Notes under the pieces: generated by a model
What the model was told of the DNA's origin: nothing
Databases searched by the model: none
Seen by the model: the letters and a program-made list of their open reading frames with translations, nothing else
Shown here: in pieces, positions 37,309-49,170 of the stretch
Layout of the letters: each line of letters begins with the position of its first letter
Numbering within the stretch: position 1 is the stretch's first letter
Assembly (NCBI GenBank): GCA_900596015.1
Contig: UVIF01000021.1
Location: forward strand, 62,001-126,000
Length of the DNA stretch: 64,000 nt
Origin: Pseudomonas viridiflava
GTDB taxonomy: Bacteria; Pseudomonadota; Gammaproteobacteria; Pseudomonadales; Pseudomonadaceae
Reading direction: 5' to 3'
Translations under genes and position numbers: made by a program

Positions 37309-38628
37309 TCACTGTTGCGTACGCAGTGCCTCGAGCAGCTTGTGCGTCGGATACCCGTCGGCTGGCCAGCCCATGGCTTGCTGGGCGCTGCGGATGGCCT
37401 TGCGGGTGTTGGCGCCGATGATGCCGTCAGGAGCGCCGGCATCGTAATTGCGTGCGCTCAACAGACTCTGCAATTCGATGCGCTCGGTGCGCGTGAGCGG
37501 CATGTCATCCTTGGGCCAGGTGCCCTGAATGTAGCCCGAACCTTGCAGGCGCTGCGCCAAGAGGCTGACACCCAACGCGTAAGACGAAGAATTGTTGTAC
37601 TTGAGGATCGCGCGGAAATTGTCGAAGACCAGGAAGGCCGGGCCCCGGTAGCCGGCTGGCAAGAGCAGCGCTGCTGCGGCATTTTCGCTGCCCGCCGGGA
37701 CGGCGCCGCCTGGCATCGCCGCAACGCCCAGGCGCTGCCATTCGCTGACTGGCTTGCGGCTGTTGCCGTCGGCCAGGGCGTAGTCGAAGCCCTCGGGCAG
37801 ACGCACTTCAAGCCCCCACGTCTGGCCGCTCTGCCAGCCCGAACTCTGCAGGTAGTGTGCGGTGGAGGCGAGGGCATCGGCGGCGCTGTTCCAGATATCG
37901 CGCCGGCCATCACCGTCGAAGTCCACGGCGTGGGAATTGTAGGTGGTGGGAATGAACTGGGTCTGGCCCATGGCACCGGCCCACGAGCCCAGCATGCGGT
38001 CGGGCTGGATGTCGCCGTTCTGCAGAATCTGCAATGCCGCCAGCAGCTGGCTTTGCGCGAATTCGGGGCGACGGCCTTCGTAGGCCAGGGTCGCCAGGGA
38101 GCGGATCACCGATTTGTCGCCCTGGATCTGGCCGAAGCTGCTTTCCATGCCCCATACGGCAACCAGTACCTGGCGCTCGACGCCGTAGCGTTGTTCGATG
38201 CTCGCCAGCACGTCGGCGTACTGGTCGAGCATGGCCTGGCCACGGCGCAGGCGGGTCGGGGAGATGGCGCCGTCGAGGTATTCCCACACCGGGCGGCTGA
38301 ATTCGGGTTGGCTGCGGTCAGCCTTGATCACGCTCATGTCGGGTGTGACGCCCTGGAAGGCGCGGTCGAACAGCTGCGCGTCGACGCCGCTGCGCAAGGC
38401 TTGCTGACGAAAGCCCTGCTGCCACTCGGCGAATGTCTGGGTGGGCAGCACGGGGGTGTCGACGCTGCTTGGCGCGGGCGCCATGGGCACCGGCAACGCC
38501 GGCTGGACGATTGGGGCGGGCAGGGTATCGGCGACGGTGGGTTTTTCCGCGCAGGCAACCAGCAAGGCCAGGCAGGTAGTCACGGCGAACTGGCGCATGG
38601 GCCAGCCTGAGGTACGACGAGAAGACAT
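37309..38628 (-). CDS. MltB-family lytic transglycosylase with peptidoglycan-binding domain
   Basis: The 439-residue lipoprotein has a signal ending in LALLVAC, a Pro-rich linker (about 28-60), an SltB/MltB-like catalytic domain with WGMESSFGQIQGDK (catalytic Glu), GSWAGAMGQTQFIPTTY and FDGDGRRDIW, and a C-terminal peptidoglycan-binding domain (LLSARNYDAGAPDGIIGANT, then AQQAMGWPADGYPT). It is a paralogue of the enzyme at 30890-31900, from which it differs by lipid anchor and binding domain. Start ATG 38628; ATG at 38598 (MRQFAVTT) is possible. It is convergent with ldcA. Confidence 0.92.
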   Translation of the reverse strand: MSSRRTSGWPMRQFAVTTCLALLVACAEKPTVADTLPAPIVQPALPVPMAPAPSSVDTPVLPTQTFAEWQQGFRQQALRSGVDAQLFDRAFQGVTPDMSVIKADRSQPEFSRPVWEYLDGAISPTRLRRGQAMLDQYADVLASIEQRYGVERQVLVAVWGMESSFGQIQGDKSVIRSLATLAYEGRRPEFAQSQLLAALQILQNGDIQPDRMLGSWAGAMGQTQFIPTTYNSHAVDFDGDGRRDIWNSAADALASTAHYLQSSGWQSGQTWGLEVRLPEGFDYALADGNSRKPVSEWQRLGVAAMPGGAVPAGSENAAAALLLPAGYRGPAFLVFDNFRAILKYNNSSSYALGVSLLAQRLQGSGYIQGTWPKDDMPLTRTERIELQSLLSARNYDAGAPDGIIGANTRKAIRSAQQAMGWPADGYPTHKLLEALRTQQ

Positions 38629-38722
38629 TCACAAGTCCAGGGCTTTCGGGGCAGAGGCAAACCTTAACATGCCAGCCGAACCTGTAGCATCGGTTTAGCC
38701 TTGTCAGCGATCACCCCGACAG

Positions 38723-39135
38723 ACCGCAGCGCTCCTTTCGCGGCCACGGACCGCTCCTACAGACACACTGCAGGTCACCTGTGGGAGTGGGCTCTGCCCG
38801 CGAAGAGGGCGCCGCAGTCTGTCAGATGTACCGCAGCGCTCCTTTCGCGGCCACGGACCGCTCCTACAGACACACTGCAGGTCACCTGTGGGAGCGGGCT
38901 CTGCCCGCGAAGAGGACGCCGTGGTGTGTCAGATGTACCGCAGCGCCTCTTTCGCGGCCACGGACCGCTCCCACAGACACATTGCAGGTCACCTGTGGGA
39001 GCGGGCTCTGCCCGCGAAGAGGACGCCGTGGTGTGTCAGATGTACCGCAGCGCCCCGTTCTCGGCCACGGACCGCTCCTACAGACACACTGCAGGTCACC
39101 TGTGGGAGCGGGCTCTGCCCGCGAAGAGGACGCCG
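38723..39135. repeat. Tandem array of four 107-base REPIN units
   Basis: Units start at 38723, 38830, 38937 and 39044, exactly 107 bases apart; the fourth is cut short next to the holA stop. Each unit contains two different REP palindromes: CGCGGCCACGGACCGCTCC and, about 28 bases on, GTGGGAGCGGGCTCTGCCCG. Units differ by only a few bases. The array fills the gap between holA and the transglycosylase gene, both on the minus strand. Confidence 0.93.
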
Positions 39136-40173
39136 CTATTCTGCGGGCAGCGTGAGCCTCTGGCCGGCCATCAACAGTGACAGACGCGACAGGCCTGTCC
39201 ATACCGACCCAGGTGCCTGGCCCTTGATCTGCGCGTCGATGCGCTGGGCATCCTGCAGCAGCTGTGCCCAGCGCAGCGCCGAATGTCGCTGCAGGGCCTT
39301 GCTCATCAGTGGCTTGCGCTTGTCCCAGACAGGCGGACGGGCTTGGCTGAAGGCTTTGTCCAATGGCACGCCCTGGCTGTACTGCTGCGACAGGTTGGCC
39401 AGCAGGCGCAGCTCGCGAGCCAGCGCCCAGAGAATGACCGGCGGCTCGACACCCTCGCCGCGCAGCCCTTCGAGCATGCGCAGGGCATGTTCGGCCTGGC
39501 CGTTGAGGATCGCGTCGATCAGCCCGAACACGTCGAATCGGGCACTGTCGGCGACTGCCGATTGCACCGTCTCCAGCGTCACCTGATTACCCTCGGCGAG
39601 CAGCTTGAGCTTTTCGATTTCTTGCGCTGCCGCCAACAGGTTGCCTTCCACCCGAGCGGCGATCAGCTCGACCGCGTCCGGTTGCGCAGCCAGCCCAGCC
39701 TGGGCCAGACGCTGGCGGATCCATTGCGGCAACTGTTGCGCATCGACCGGCCAGATCTGCACGAACTGGGTCTGCGCGCCATCGACCAGCGCCTTGCCCC
39801 ACTTGGTTTTCTGCGCACTGCCGTCCAGTTTGGGCAGGCTGATCAACAGCACGGTATCTTCGGCAGGCCGCGAGCAATACTCGATCAGCGCTGCAGCGCC
39901 CTTGTCGCCCGGCTTGCCCGAAGGCAGGCGCAGTTCCAGCAGGCGTCGCTCGGCGAACAGCGACAGGCTGGCGCCGGCCTGCAGCAGCGTCCCCCAATCG
40001 AAATTGTTGTCGGCGCTGAACACCTGGCGCTCGTCGAAGCCTTGCTGGCGCGCCGCGGCACGAATGGCGTCGGCCGCTTCCTGGCAGAGCAGCGGATCGT
40101 CGCCACTCACCACGTAGACGGGCGCAAGCGGTCCTTGCAGGTGCTTGCCGAGTTGGGCGGGGCTGATCTTCAT
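39136..40173 (-). CDS. holA: DNA polymerase III delta subunit
   Basis: The 345-residue protein is the clamp-opening wrench of the clamp loader. The start MKISPAQLGKHLQGPLAPVYVVSGDDPLL is typical, with ISLPKLDGSAQKTKWGKAL and VEGNLLAAAQEIEKLKLL in the AAA+-like part and WALARELRLLANL in the collar domain. ATG 40173 is chosen over a TTG seven codons upstream. It follows lptE in the usual leuS-lptE-holA order; a hairpin between lptE and holA may reduce read-through. Confidence 0.96.
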   Translation of the reverse strand: MKISPAQLGKHLQGPLAPVYVVSGDDPLLCQEAADAIRAAARQQGFDERQVFSADNNFDWGTLLQAGASLSLFAERRLLELRLPSGKPGDKGAAALIEYCSRPAEDTVLLISLPKLDGSAQKTKWGKALVDGAQTQFVQIWPVDAQQLPQWIRQRLAQAGLAAQPDAVELIAARVEGNLLAAAQEIEKLKLLAEGNQVTLETVQSAVADSARFDVFGLIDAILNGQAEHALRMLEGLRGEGVEPPVILWALARELRLLANLSQQYSQGVPLDKAFSQARPPVWDKRKPLMSKALQRHSALRWAQLLQDAQRIDAQIKGQAPGSVWTGLSRLSLLMAGQRLTLPAE

Positions 40174-40216
40174 GGACGCATCGACAGGATTCAAATCTTC
40201 GGAGGCAATGACAGCG

Positions 40217-40236
40217 AAAAGGGCGCCTGAGCGCCC
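40217..40236 (-). terminator. Hairpin with T-run between lptE and holA
   Basis: On the minus strand the stem GGGCGC-TCAG-GCGCCC is followed by TTTT, 10 bases after the lptE stop. The T-run is short, so it may act as a partial terminator inside the leuS-lptE-holA unit. Confidence 0.5.
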
Positions 40237-40245
40237 TTGTCTGCC

Positions 40246-40851
40246 TTACTGGTTGGGAATCTGGATCGGCGACTGCTGTGGCGTCGAATCCATCACGCGC
40301 TGAGCTTCGGCAGCGGCGTCGGCTTCCGCCTTGGCGCGTGCGTTGGCGTCTACCTGTAGCTTCTCCAGCTGCGCAGGGGTGATCTGCTGCAGGCGCAGCA
40401 TCATGCGCTGCACCAGTTCGCTGCGCATTTCACGGCGCACCTGGCTCGCCTCTTGATCGGAGCCGGTCAGGTTGTTGCCGTCGTGAACGTAAACCTTCTG
40501 CACCTGGATCTTGTCGTTGAGCAGCGTCAGGTTGTTCTGCCCGCGGATCTCGTATTGCAGCGTGTTGCTCAGCTCGTACTCGGACGAGCGCGCCGAGCCG
40601 CTGTAGCTGGCGGTGCGCTGGTCGCCACGCTCGTCCACCAGGTCCAGGGTGTACGGAGCGCCGCTGGCCACGTTGACGCCACTGCCCTGCAGCGCCTTGC
40701 GCAATTGCACCACGGTCTGGCCGTAGGCGTCGCGGGCAGTGAGGTTGAGTTCCTTGATGGCCAGCTGGTTGGTGCCGGTACCCCGGAGCTGGAAACCACA
40801 GGCGCTCAGCAGGACAGCCAGGCCCATAACCAGCAGATTGCGTTTGATCAT
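40246..40851 (-). CDS. lptE: LPS-assembly lipoprotein LptE
   Basis: The 201-residue outer-membrane lipoprotein plugs LptD and helps place LPS on the cell surface. The lipobox is LLSACGFQLRGTG, and the LptE core includes the Tyr/Asn-rich region QYEIRGQNNLTLLNDKIQVQ. The C-terminal 45 residues are Ala/Gln-rich and probably disordered. It lies between leuS and holA. Confidence 0.95.
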   Translation of the reverse strand: MIKRNLLVMGLAVLLSACGFQLRGTGTNQLAIKELNLTARDAYGQTVVQLRKALQGSGVNVASGAPYTLDLVDERGDQRTASYSGSARSSEYELSNTLQYEIRGQNNLTLLNDKIQVQKVYVHDGNNLTGSDQEASQVRREMRSELVQRMMLRLQQITPAQLEKLQVDANARAKAEADAAAEAQRVMDSTPQQSPIQIPNQ

Positions 40852-40895
40852 CTTGTTGCTCCCTTGAAACCTTGTTGGCTGTGGCGTGCTTGACG

Positions 40896-40917
40896 GGCGC
40901 CCGATGAAACGGGCGCC
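40896..40917 (-). other. Perfect 8-bp hairpin between leuS and lptE
   Basis: GGCGCCCG and CGGGCGCC pair around a six-base loop, just after the leuS stop. No T-run follows on either strand, so it is not a classical terminator; it may protect the leuS message end or tune read-through into lptE. Confidence 0.4.
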
Positions 40918-40923
40918 GGTCGA

Positions 40924-43734
<2,811 letters not shown>

Positions 43735-43781
43735 CTAAGCTTATGAAGCAAAGAACGTTTTCTCTCAAGTGAGGTGAGCGA

Positions 43782-44114
43782 ATGCTGGAGCCGCCTAGCA
43801 AAGTCATGCAACCCGATGTCTACGAGCGACTCATCGACCGCTTGGGGCTGGCCCTGGATGTGGCCCGCACTGCGGTGCGCCTGCGCGATGAAAAACCTGC
43901 GGAACTGGAGTTGCGCGGTTTGAGCCGGGCCGAATACGAATTGATCGATGCTTACCTGCACGCCTGTGGCGAACGCGCCTGCGTCGAGCCGCCGGTCCCG
44001 GTCCCGGTCGCGCCTGCGCTGAAGGCGTCGGCGAAAGTGTACTGGCTGCACGAACACGACCGGCGCCGTTCGCCAATCGGCAAGCACGGCCACGGGTATT
44101 CGGGAAAGTCGTGA
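43782..44114 (+). CDS. Conserved Pseudomonas hypothetical protein
   Basis: The 110-residue protein has a helical N-terminal half (DVYERLIDRLGLALDVARTA) and a basic Pro/His-rich tail (VPVPVAPALKASAKVYWL, HDRRRSPIGKHGHG). It has no signal peptide and no domain I recognise. GAGGTGAGCG gives a good ribosome-binding site for the ATG at 43782. A gene of similar size lies at this place, divergent from leuS, in other Pseudomonas as I recall. Function unknown. Confidence 0.75.
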   Translation: MLEPPSKVMQPDVYERLIDRLGLALDVARTAVRLRDEKPAELELRGLSRAEYELIDAYLHACGERACVEPPVPVPVAPALKASAKVYWLHEHDRRRSPIGKHGHGYSGKS

Positions 44115-44173
44115 CGGCAGTTGTTCGTCATCGTGGCAACCCTTAGGCTTCGGGCATCTTCTGGAGATGCCCG

Positions 44174-44938
44174 ATGTTTTCACGTTTTGTGCTCAAACAG
44201 CTGTTGTTGCCTCCCGGCATCTTTCTCGTCCTGTTGCTGGCGAGCTGGTGGCTGCGCCGTCGCTGGCCGCGTCTGGCGGGGGCCTGCTTCGTCATTGGGC
44301 TGGGCGGGCTGTGGCTGATGAGCCTGCCGGTGGTGGTGCAGGGTGCGGCCGGCTGGCTGGAAAACCAGCCGGCGCTGCCTGTGCAGGATTGGAGCAGCCT
44401 GGCACAGCGCGCCGATGCCATCGTCATTCTGGGCGCCGGTCGCGAGCGTGGCGATCCGGCCTGGGATGGTATCGATCAGCCCACCGGCGTCGCGCTCGAG
44501 CGGGTTCGCTATGCAGCGCGGCTGGCGAAGGCATCCGGGTTGCCGGTGCTGACGTCCGGTGGATTGCACTTTGGCTCGCCACCCAGCGAAGCGTGGATCA
44601 TGGCGCAGTCGTTGCGCGATGACTTCGGCACTTCCGCGCGCTGGATGGAAGAGCGCAGCCGCACGACCTGGGAGAACGCCCGGTTCAGCGCCGAACTGCT
44701 CGCCGAGCATGGCATCAAGCGTGTGGTCGTGGTGACCCAGGCCTGGCACATGCAGCGCGCGCGTTGGAGCTTCGAGCAGAGCGGGTTGGAGGTGGTGCCG
44801 GCACCGGTGGGGTTCCTGGGCACCGACAATGCAAGGCCGCTGGGTGGCTGGCTGCCAGAAAGCAAGGCGATCTGGCAGAACGGCCAGCTGCTCAATGAAG
44901 CGGTGGGGTTGGTGGGGTACAAGATGTTTTATAGATGA
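44174..44938 (+). CDS. YdcF/ElyC-like DUF218 membrane protein
   Basis: The 254-residue protein starts with two membrane segments (LLLPPGIFLVLLLASWWL and ACFVIGLGGLWLMSLPVVV), followed by a periplasmic DUF218 domain: AIVILGAGRERGDPAW, VLTSGGLHFGSPPSEA, RTTWENARFSAELLAEHGIK and VTQAWHMQRARWSFE. ElyC-like members affect envelope and lipid-carrier homeostasis in E. coli; here only the family can be stated. The C-terminus is typical. Confidence 0.9.
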   Translation: MFSRFVLKQLLLPPGIFLVLLLASWWLRRRWPRLAGACFVIGLGGLWLMSLPVVVQGAAGWLENQPALPVQDWSSLAQRADAIVILGAGRERGDPAWDGIDQPTGVALERVRYAARLAKASGLPVLTSGGLHFGSPPSEAWIMAQSLRDDFGTSARWMEERSRTTWENARFSAELLAEHGIKRVVVVTQAWHMQRARWSFEQSGLEVVPAPVGFLGTDNARPLGGWLPESKAIWQNGQLLNEAVGLVGYKMFYR

Positions 44939-44950
44939 TCTTGAGGGGCT

Positions 44951-45039
44951 CTTCGCGGGCAGAGGGCTCGCCGCCCGCCCCGCTCCCACAAAGAACGGGC
45001 TACAACACGAACCGGTGGGAGCGGGCTCTGCCCGCGAAG
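44951..45039. repeat. Inverted pair of REP palindromes
   Basis: Two copies of the TGTGGGAGCGGGCTCTGCCC family face each other between the convergent YdcF-like and lnt genes. The left copy carries an extra GC-rich segment (GGCTCGCCGCC). Confidence 0.75.
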
Positions 45040-45057
45040 AGGCCAGTACAGGCAACA

Positions 45058-46575
45058 TCAAGCCCTGCTGCCAGCCCTTCTACTTAGCAACGCCCAACCC
45101 AGCAGCAACACGCACACCACCGTCATCGGCCATGACCGCAGTTGCAGATACGGCGTCAAGCCCTGCATCGGAGTCACTTCGCCATACATCACGGCCTCTT
45201 CGAACTGCGGCACCTGAGTAGTGATGTCGCCGAACGGATCGATCAGCGCCGTGACCCCATTGTTGGTAGCGCGAATCATCCAACGGCCGGCCTCCAGCGC
45301 GCGCATCTGTGCCATCTGCAGGTGTTGCAGCGGGCCTATAGAGGTGCCGAACCAGGTGTCGTTGCTGATCGTCAGCAGCAGGTCGCTGCGCGCAGCCATG
45401 CTCGCGGCCAGCTCCGGGTACACCACTTCGTAGCAGATGAACGGCGCGATCCGATACCCCTTTGCCTGCAGCAGCGGCTGGTCGGCCGGGCCGCGGGCGA
45501 AGTCGGACATGGGCAGGTCGAAAAATGCGATCAGGCCGCGCAACAGATCCTGCAAGGGCACGTACTCGCCGAAGGGCACCAGCTTCTGCTTGCGATACAA
45601 GCCTTCGCCTTCACCCACCACGGTGATGCCATTGTAGAACCGGCGCTGCCCGTCCTCCATCTGGCGAATGGGGACGCCGGTGATCAGCGCCGAATGACGG
45701 TCGCTGGCAAACCGCCCCATCACGGCCAGATAGCCTTGCGCCGAGTCCATGAGCACCGGCACCGCCGTTTCCGGCCAGACGATGATATCCACCGGCTTGG
45801 AGACGAAGGTCTTGTCACGGTACAGCTGCAGCTGATGGTCGACCGCTTCGGGGTTCCATTTGATGCTCTGGGCAATGTTGCCCTGTACGGCGGCAACCGA
45901 GAGCGGCTCGCCTGCGGACGTGGTCCAGGCGTATCCCTTGAGCACCATGCCCAGTAGCCAGGGCGCCAGCAGCAGGATCACGCCTGCGGCCAGCAATGGC
46001 TTGCGCTCGCGCAGGCTCGACAGATTGCACAACAGCGCTGCACTGAGGGCCAGGGCAAAGGACACCAGCCACATGCCGCCCACCGGTGCGAGTCCGGCGA
46101 GTGGGCCATGCAGTTGGCTGTAGCCGCTGTAGAGCCACGGGAAGCCGGTCAGGAACCAGCCGCGGAACGCTTCCTGGCCCAGCCACAGGGCAGCGAAGGC
46201 AAGGGCGTCGGCCAATGGCGCATCGGTGCGGCGAAACCAGCGCGCCCAGGCCCAGGCGGGCAGGGCGAAGAACAGTGCCACGGCGGCGACGAAGCCGAGC
46301 ATCAGCAGCGCCGCCAACACCACCGACGCGCCGCCGTAGGTATGGATACTGACGTAGATCCAGCTGGTGCCGGCACCGAACAGGCCGAAGCCATAGCACC
46401 AGCCACGGCCCAGCGCCTGGCGTGGTTTCAACTCGCGCAGACCAAGGTAGAACAGGGCCAGCGAAAGCAGGGCCAGCGGCCAGATATCGAATGGGGCCAG
46501 GAACAGCGGGGTCAACCCGCCGGCCGCCATGGCCAGCAGGTTACCGGGCCAGCCGGGGCGGGTGATCCAGCGCAT
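45058..46575 (-). CDS. lnt: Apolipoprotein N-acyltransferase
   Basis: The 505-residue inner-membrane enzyme adds the third acyl chain to lipoproteins. About six N-terminal membrane segments precede a nitrilase-like domain with the catalytic triad: Glu in IIVWPETAVPVL, Lys in RKQKLVPFGEYVP and Cys in IAPFICYEVVYPE. It is the last gene of the miaB-phoH-ybeY-corC-lnt block. Its substrates in this window include the lipoproteins encoded at 19173, 31900, 37309, 40246 and 62798. Confidence 0.96.
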   Translation of the reverse strand: MRWITRPGWPGNLLAMAAGGLTPLFLAPFDIWPLALLSLALFYLGLRELKPRQALGRGWCYGFGLFGAGTSWIYVSIHTYGGASVVLAALLMLGFVAAVALFFALPAWAWARWFRRTDAPLADALAFAALWLGQEAFRGWFLTGFPWLYSGYSQLHGPLAGLAPVGGMWLVSFALALSAALLCNLSSLRERKPLLAAGVILLLAPWLLGMVLKGYAWTTSAGEPLSVAAVQGNIAQSIKWNPEAVDHQLQLYRDKTFVSKPVDIIVWPETAVPVLMDSAQGYLAVMGRFASDRHSALITGVPIRQMEDGQRRFYNGITVVGEGEGLYRKQKLVPFGEYVPLQDLLRGLIAFFDLPMSDFARGPADQPLLQAKGYRIAPFICYEVVYPELAASMAARSDLLLTISNDTWFGTSIGPLQHLQMAQMRALEAGRWMIRATNNGVTALIDPFGDITTQVPQFEEAVMYGEVTPMQGLTPYLQLRSWPMTVVCVLLLGWALLSRRAGSRA

Positions 46576-46608
46576 TATTTTCCTTAACGAGGAGTCTGGG
46601 CAGAGGCC

Positions 46609-47448
46609 TCAGCGAGCGATTGGCGTGAGGCGCAGCAAATGGATGCGGCGGCTGTCTGCATTGAGAATGCGAAAGCGATAGGCACCGATCTCGGTCGTCT
46701 CGTTGCGCTTGGGCAGATGGCCGAAGGCACTCATCACCAGGCCGCCGACGGTGTCGAACTCGTCGTCCGAGAACTGGCTTTCGAAGAACTCGTTGAAGTT
46801 CTCGATCGGCGTCAGCGCCTTGATCAGGAAGTCACCACTGGGCAGCGGCTTGATGTAGCTGTCTTCCTCGACGTCGTGCTCGTCCTCGATGTCGCCGACG
46901 ATCTGTTCGAGCACGTCTTCGATGGTCACCAGGCCCGCCACACCGCCGTATTCGTCGATGACGATGGCCATGTGATTGTGGTTGGCACGGAACTCACGCA
47001 GCAGCACGTTCAGGCGCTTGGACTCGGGCACGAAGGTGGCCGGACGCAGCAGGTCCTTGATGTTGAAGTTCGCGTGGTCGTTCTGCAGGATCAGCGGCAG
47101 CAAGTCCTTGGCCAGCAGCACGCCGATCACGTCGTCGTGATTCTCGCCGACCACCGGGTAGCGCGAGTGCGCAGCGTCGATGACCGCCGGCAGGAATTCC
47201 TGCAACGTCTGGGTGGACTTGATGCTGATCAGCTGCGAGCGCGGCACCATGATGTCGCGCACTTGCAGGTCGGCGACCTGAATGGCGCCTTCCACGATGG
47301 TCAATGCTTCGCTGTCCAGGAGCTTGTTCTGGTGCGCTTCGCGCAGCAGTTCCAGCAGTTCCTGGCGGTTCTTGGGCTCATGGGCAAAAGCCTGGGTCAG
47401 TTTACCCAACCATGACTTCTGCCCGTTGCTCGATCGATCTTCGCTCAT
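46609..47448 (-). CDS. corC: CorC/YbeX CBS-pair protein
   Basis: The 279-residue soluble protein has two CBS domains (VRDIMVPRSQLISIKST and PESKRLNVLLREFRANHNHM) and a C-terminal CorC_HlyC transporter-associated domain. It is linked to magnesium/cobalt efflux and, through its conserved neighbourhood with ybeY, to ribosome metabolism. It starts 6 bases after the ybeY stop. Confidence 0.94.
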   Translation of the reverse strand: MSEDRSSNGQKSWLGKLTQAFAHEPKNRQELLELLREAHQNKLLDSEALTIVEGAIQVADLQVRDIMVPRSQLISIKSTQTLQEFLPAVIDAAHSRYPVVGENHDDVIGVLLAKDLLPLILQNDHANFNIKDLLRPATFVPESKRLNVLLREFRANHNHMAIVIDEYGGVAGLVTIEDVLEQIVGDIEDEHDVEEDSYIKPLPSGDFLIKALTPIENFNEFFESQFSDDEFDTVGGLVMSAFGHLPKRNETTEIGAYRFRILNADSRRIHLLRLTPIAR

Positions 47449-47454
47449 AGCCCT

Positions 47455-47955
47455 TTACTCGTGATCCTTGCCAATTGCTTTGGTGGGGGTGTCGTCGACG
47501 TGTTCGTCGGCGGCATAGGGGTCCGGATGACCCAATTGTGCAAGCAACTCTCGTTCCAGCGCTTCCATTTCCTCGGCCTCATCGTCGTCGATGTGGTCGT
47601 AGCCCAGCAGGTGCAGGCAGCCGTGCATCACCAGATGCGCCCAGTGGGCGTCCAGGGCCTTGCCCTGTTCGGCGGCCTCGCGTTCCACCACCGGCACACA
47701 GATGACCAGGTCGCCCAGCAACGGGATGTCGAGCATCTCGTCCGGCACGTCCGCAGGGAATGAAAGCACGTTGGTTGCGTAATCTTTGTGACGATAGGTC
47801 AGATTCAGCTCGCGGCCTTCGGTTTCATCGACCAAGCGAATGGTCATTTCCGAATCGGCGCTGCGCTGGCGCAACGCCAGCTCGCACCAGCGGCGGAACT
47901 CGGCGTCGCTTGGGCCAGACGCGGTGCTGGCCCGTTGCAGGTCAAGCTCAAGCAT
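47455..47955 (-). CDS. ybeY: Endoribonuclease YbeY
   Basis: The 166-residue metalloenzyme matures 16S rRNA and takes part in ribosome quality control. The zinc motif H-x3-H-x5-H is visible in [19 protein letters not shown], and the [17 protein letters not shown] signature precedes it. The start overlaps the phoH stop by 8 bases. Confidence 0.96.
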   Translation of the reverse strand: MLELDLQRASTASGPSDAEFRRWCELALRQRSADSEMTIRLVDETEGRELNLTYRHKDYATNVLSFPADVPDEMLDIPLLGDLVICVPVVEREAAEQGKALDAHWAHLVMHGCLHLLGYDHIDDDEAEEMEALERELLAQLGHPDPYAADEHVDDTPTKAIGKDHE

Positions 47956-48955
47956 CGCGGCGTTTGTCCCCGGCCTCGTTGACAGCGGCGGGCTGGGCTT
48001 CGAAGCGCTCGTAGGCCTCGACGATGCGCTGCACCAGCGGGTGACGGACGACGTCCTTGGGCTTGAAGTGGGTGAAGCTGATGCCCGGTACGTCCTTGAG
48101 CACTTCGATGACCTGGCTCAGGCCCGACTTGGTGCCCTTGGGCAGGTCGACCTGGGTGATGTCACCGGTGATCACCGCCGTCGAGCCGAAGCCGATCCGG
48201 GTCAGGAACATTTTCATCTGTTCCACGGTGGTGTTCTGGCTTTCATCGAGGATGATGAAGCTGTTGTTCAAGGTGCGTCCGCGCATGTAGGCCAGCGGCG
48301 CGATCTCGATGACCTGTTTCTCGATCAGCTTGGCGACGTGTTCGAACCCCAGCATTTCGTAGAGCGCATCGTAGAGCGGGCGCAGGTAAGGGTCGATCTT
48401 CTGCGCCAGGTCACCGGGCAGGAAGCCGAGCTTTTCGCCCGCTTCCACGGCAGGGCGCACCAGAAGAATGCGTCGCACCTGCTCGCGCTCCAGCGCATCG
48501 ACGGCGGCGGCTACGGCCAGGTACGTCTTGCCGGTACCTGCCGGGCCGATCCCGAAGTTGATGTCGTTGCTCAGGATTTCCTTGACGTAGCGCTGCTGGT
48601 TCAAGCCCCGGGGCTTGATCATGCCCTTGCGGGTACGCAGTGCGACCGGGACTTCGCCGGAGGCCGGATCGTCGAGCTCCTCGACGGCCGACTCCTGCAG
48701 AAACAGGTGGACCGTATCGGGGGACAGTTCGGTAGCCTTGGTTTCCCGGTACAGACGGCGCAGCAGGTTTTCCGCCGAGCGCGTGTGTCGGGCGTCGCCG
48801 ATCAGTTCGAACTGATTGCCACGGTTGCGGATTTCGATTTCCAGGCGCTGTTCGATCAAGCGCAGATGCTCGTCGAATTGCCCGCACAGGTTGGCGAAGC
48901 GGCGAGCCTCGAAAGGCTCGAGCAGGAAGCGATGTGGTTCGATAGGTGCGTTCAA
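47948..48955 (-). CDS. ybeZ: PhoH-like ATPase YbeZ (TTG start)
   Basis: The 335-residue ATPase has Walker A ([15 protein letters not shown]), the [19 protein letters not shown] motif, Walker B ([11 protein letters not shown]) and the sensor [11 protein letters not shown]. It is the PhoH2-like partner of YbeY in RNA metabolism. No suitable ATG exists; the TTG at 48955 ([14 protein letters not shown]) matches the conserved N-terminus. An ATG much further upstream lies beyond the REP elements and is unlikely. Confidence 0.93.
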   Translation of the reverse strand: MNAPIEPHRFLLEPFEARRFANLCGQFDEHLRLIEQRLEIEIRNRGNQFELIGDARHTRSAENLLRRLYRETKATELSPDTVHLFLQESAVEELDDPASGEVPVALRTRKGMIKPRGLNQQRYVKEILSNDINFGIGPAGTGKTYLAVAAAVDALEREQVRRILLVRPAVEAGEKLGFLPGDLAQKIDPYLRPLYDALYEMLGFEHVAKLIEKQVIEIAPLAYMRGRTLNNSFIILDESQNTTVEQMKMFLTRIGFGSTAVITGDITQVDLPKGTKSGLSQVIEVLKDVPGISFTHFKPKDVVRHPLVQRIVEAYERFEAQPAAVNEAGDKRRDA

Positions 48956-49080
48956 GGTCGTATTCGGCCGCCCGACGGCAATTGAAATGAGTCCAAGGAT
49001 AACCCCTGTCAGGGGCGGGGCGAAAGGGGTGGGCGGCGAATGGCCTTGGCCGGCGCCTGGCTGGCTGTCGGCGGTGCGGC

Positions 49081-49147
49081 TTTCGCGGCCACGGACCGCT
49101 CCTACGGGGATCGCGGTCACCCTGTAGGAGCGGTCATCGGCCGCGAA
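49081..49147. repeat. REPIN between miaB and phoH genes
   Basis: TTTCGCGGCCACGGACCGCT and its inverse at 49124-49147 flank an 18-base centre. It lies 24 bases after the miaB stop, upstream of phoH, inside the presumed operon. Confidence 0.8.
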
Positions 49148-49170
49148 CGTCGCGCCGCGGTGTGGATCTG

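Noticed and set aside
38723..39135. Possible CRISPR array because of regular repeats
   Set aside because: The whole 107-base unit is repeated, with no unique spacers; the repeats contain REP palindromes, and no cas gene is present.
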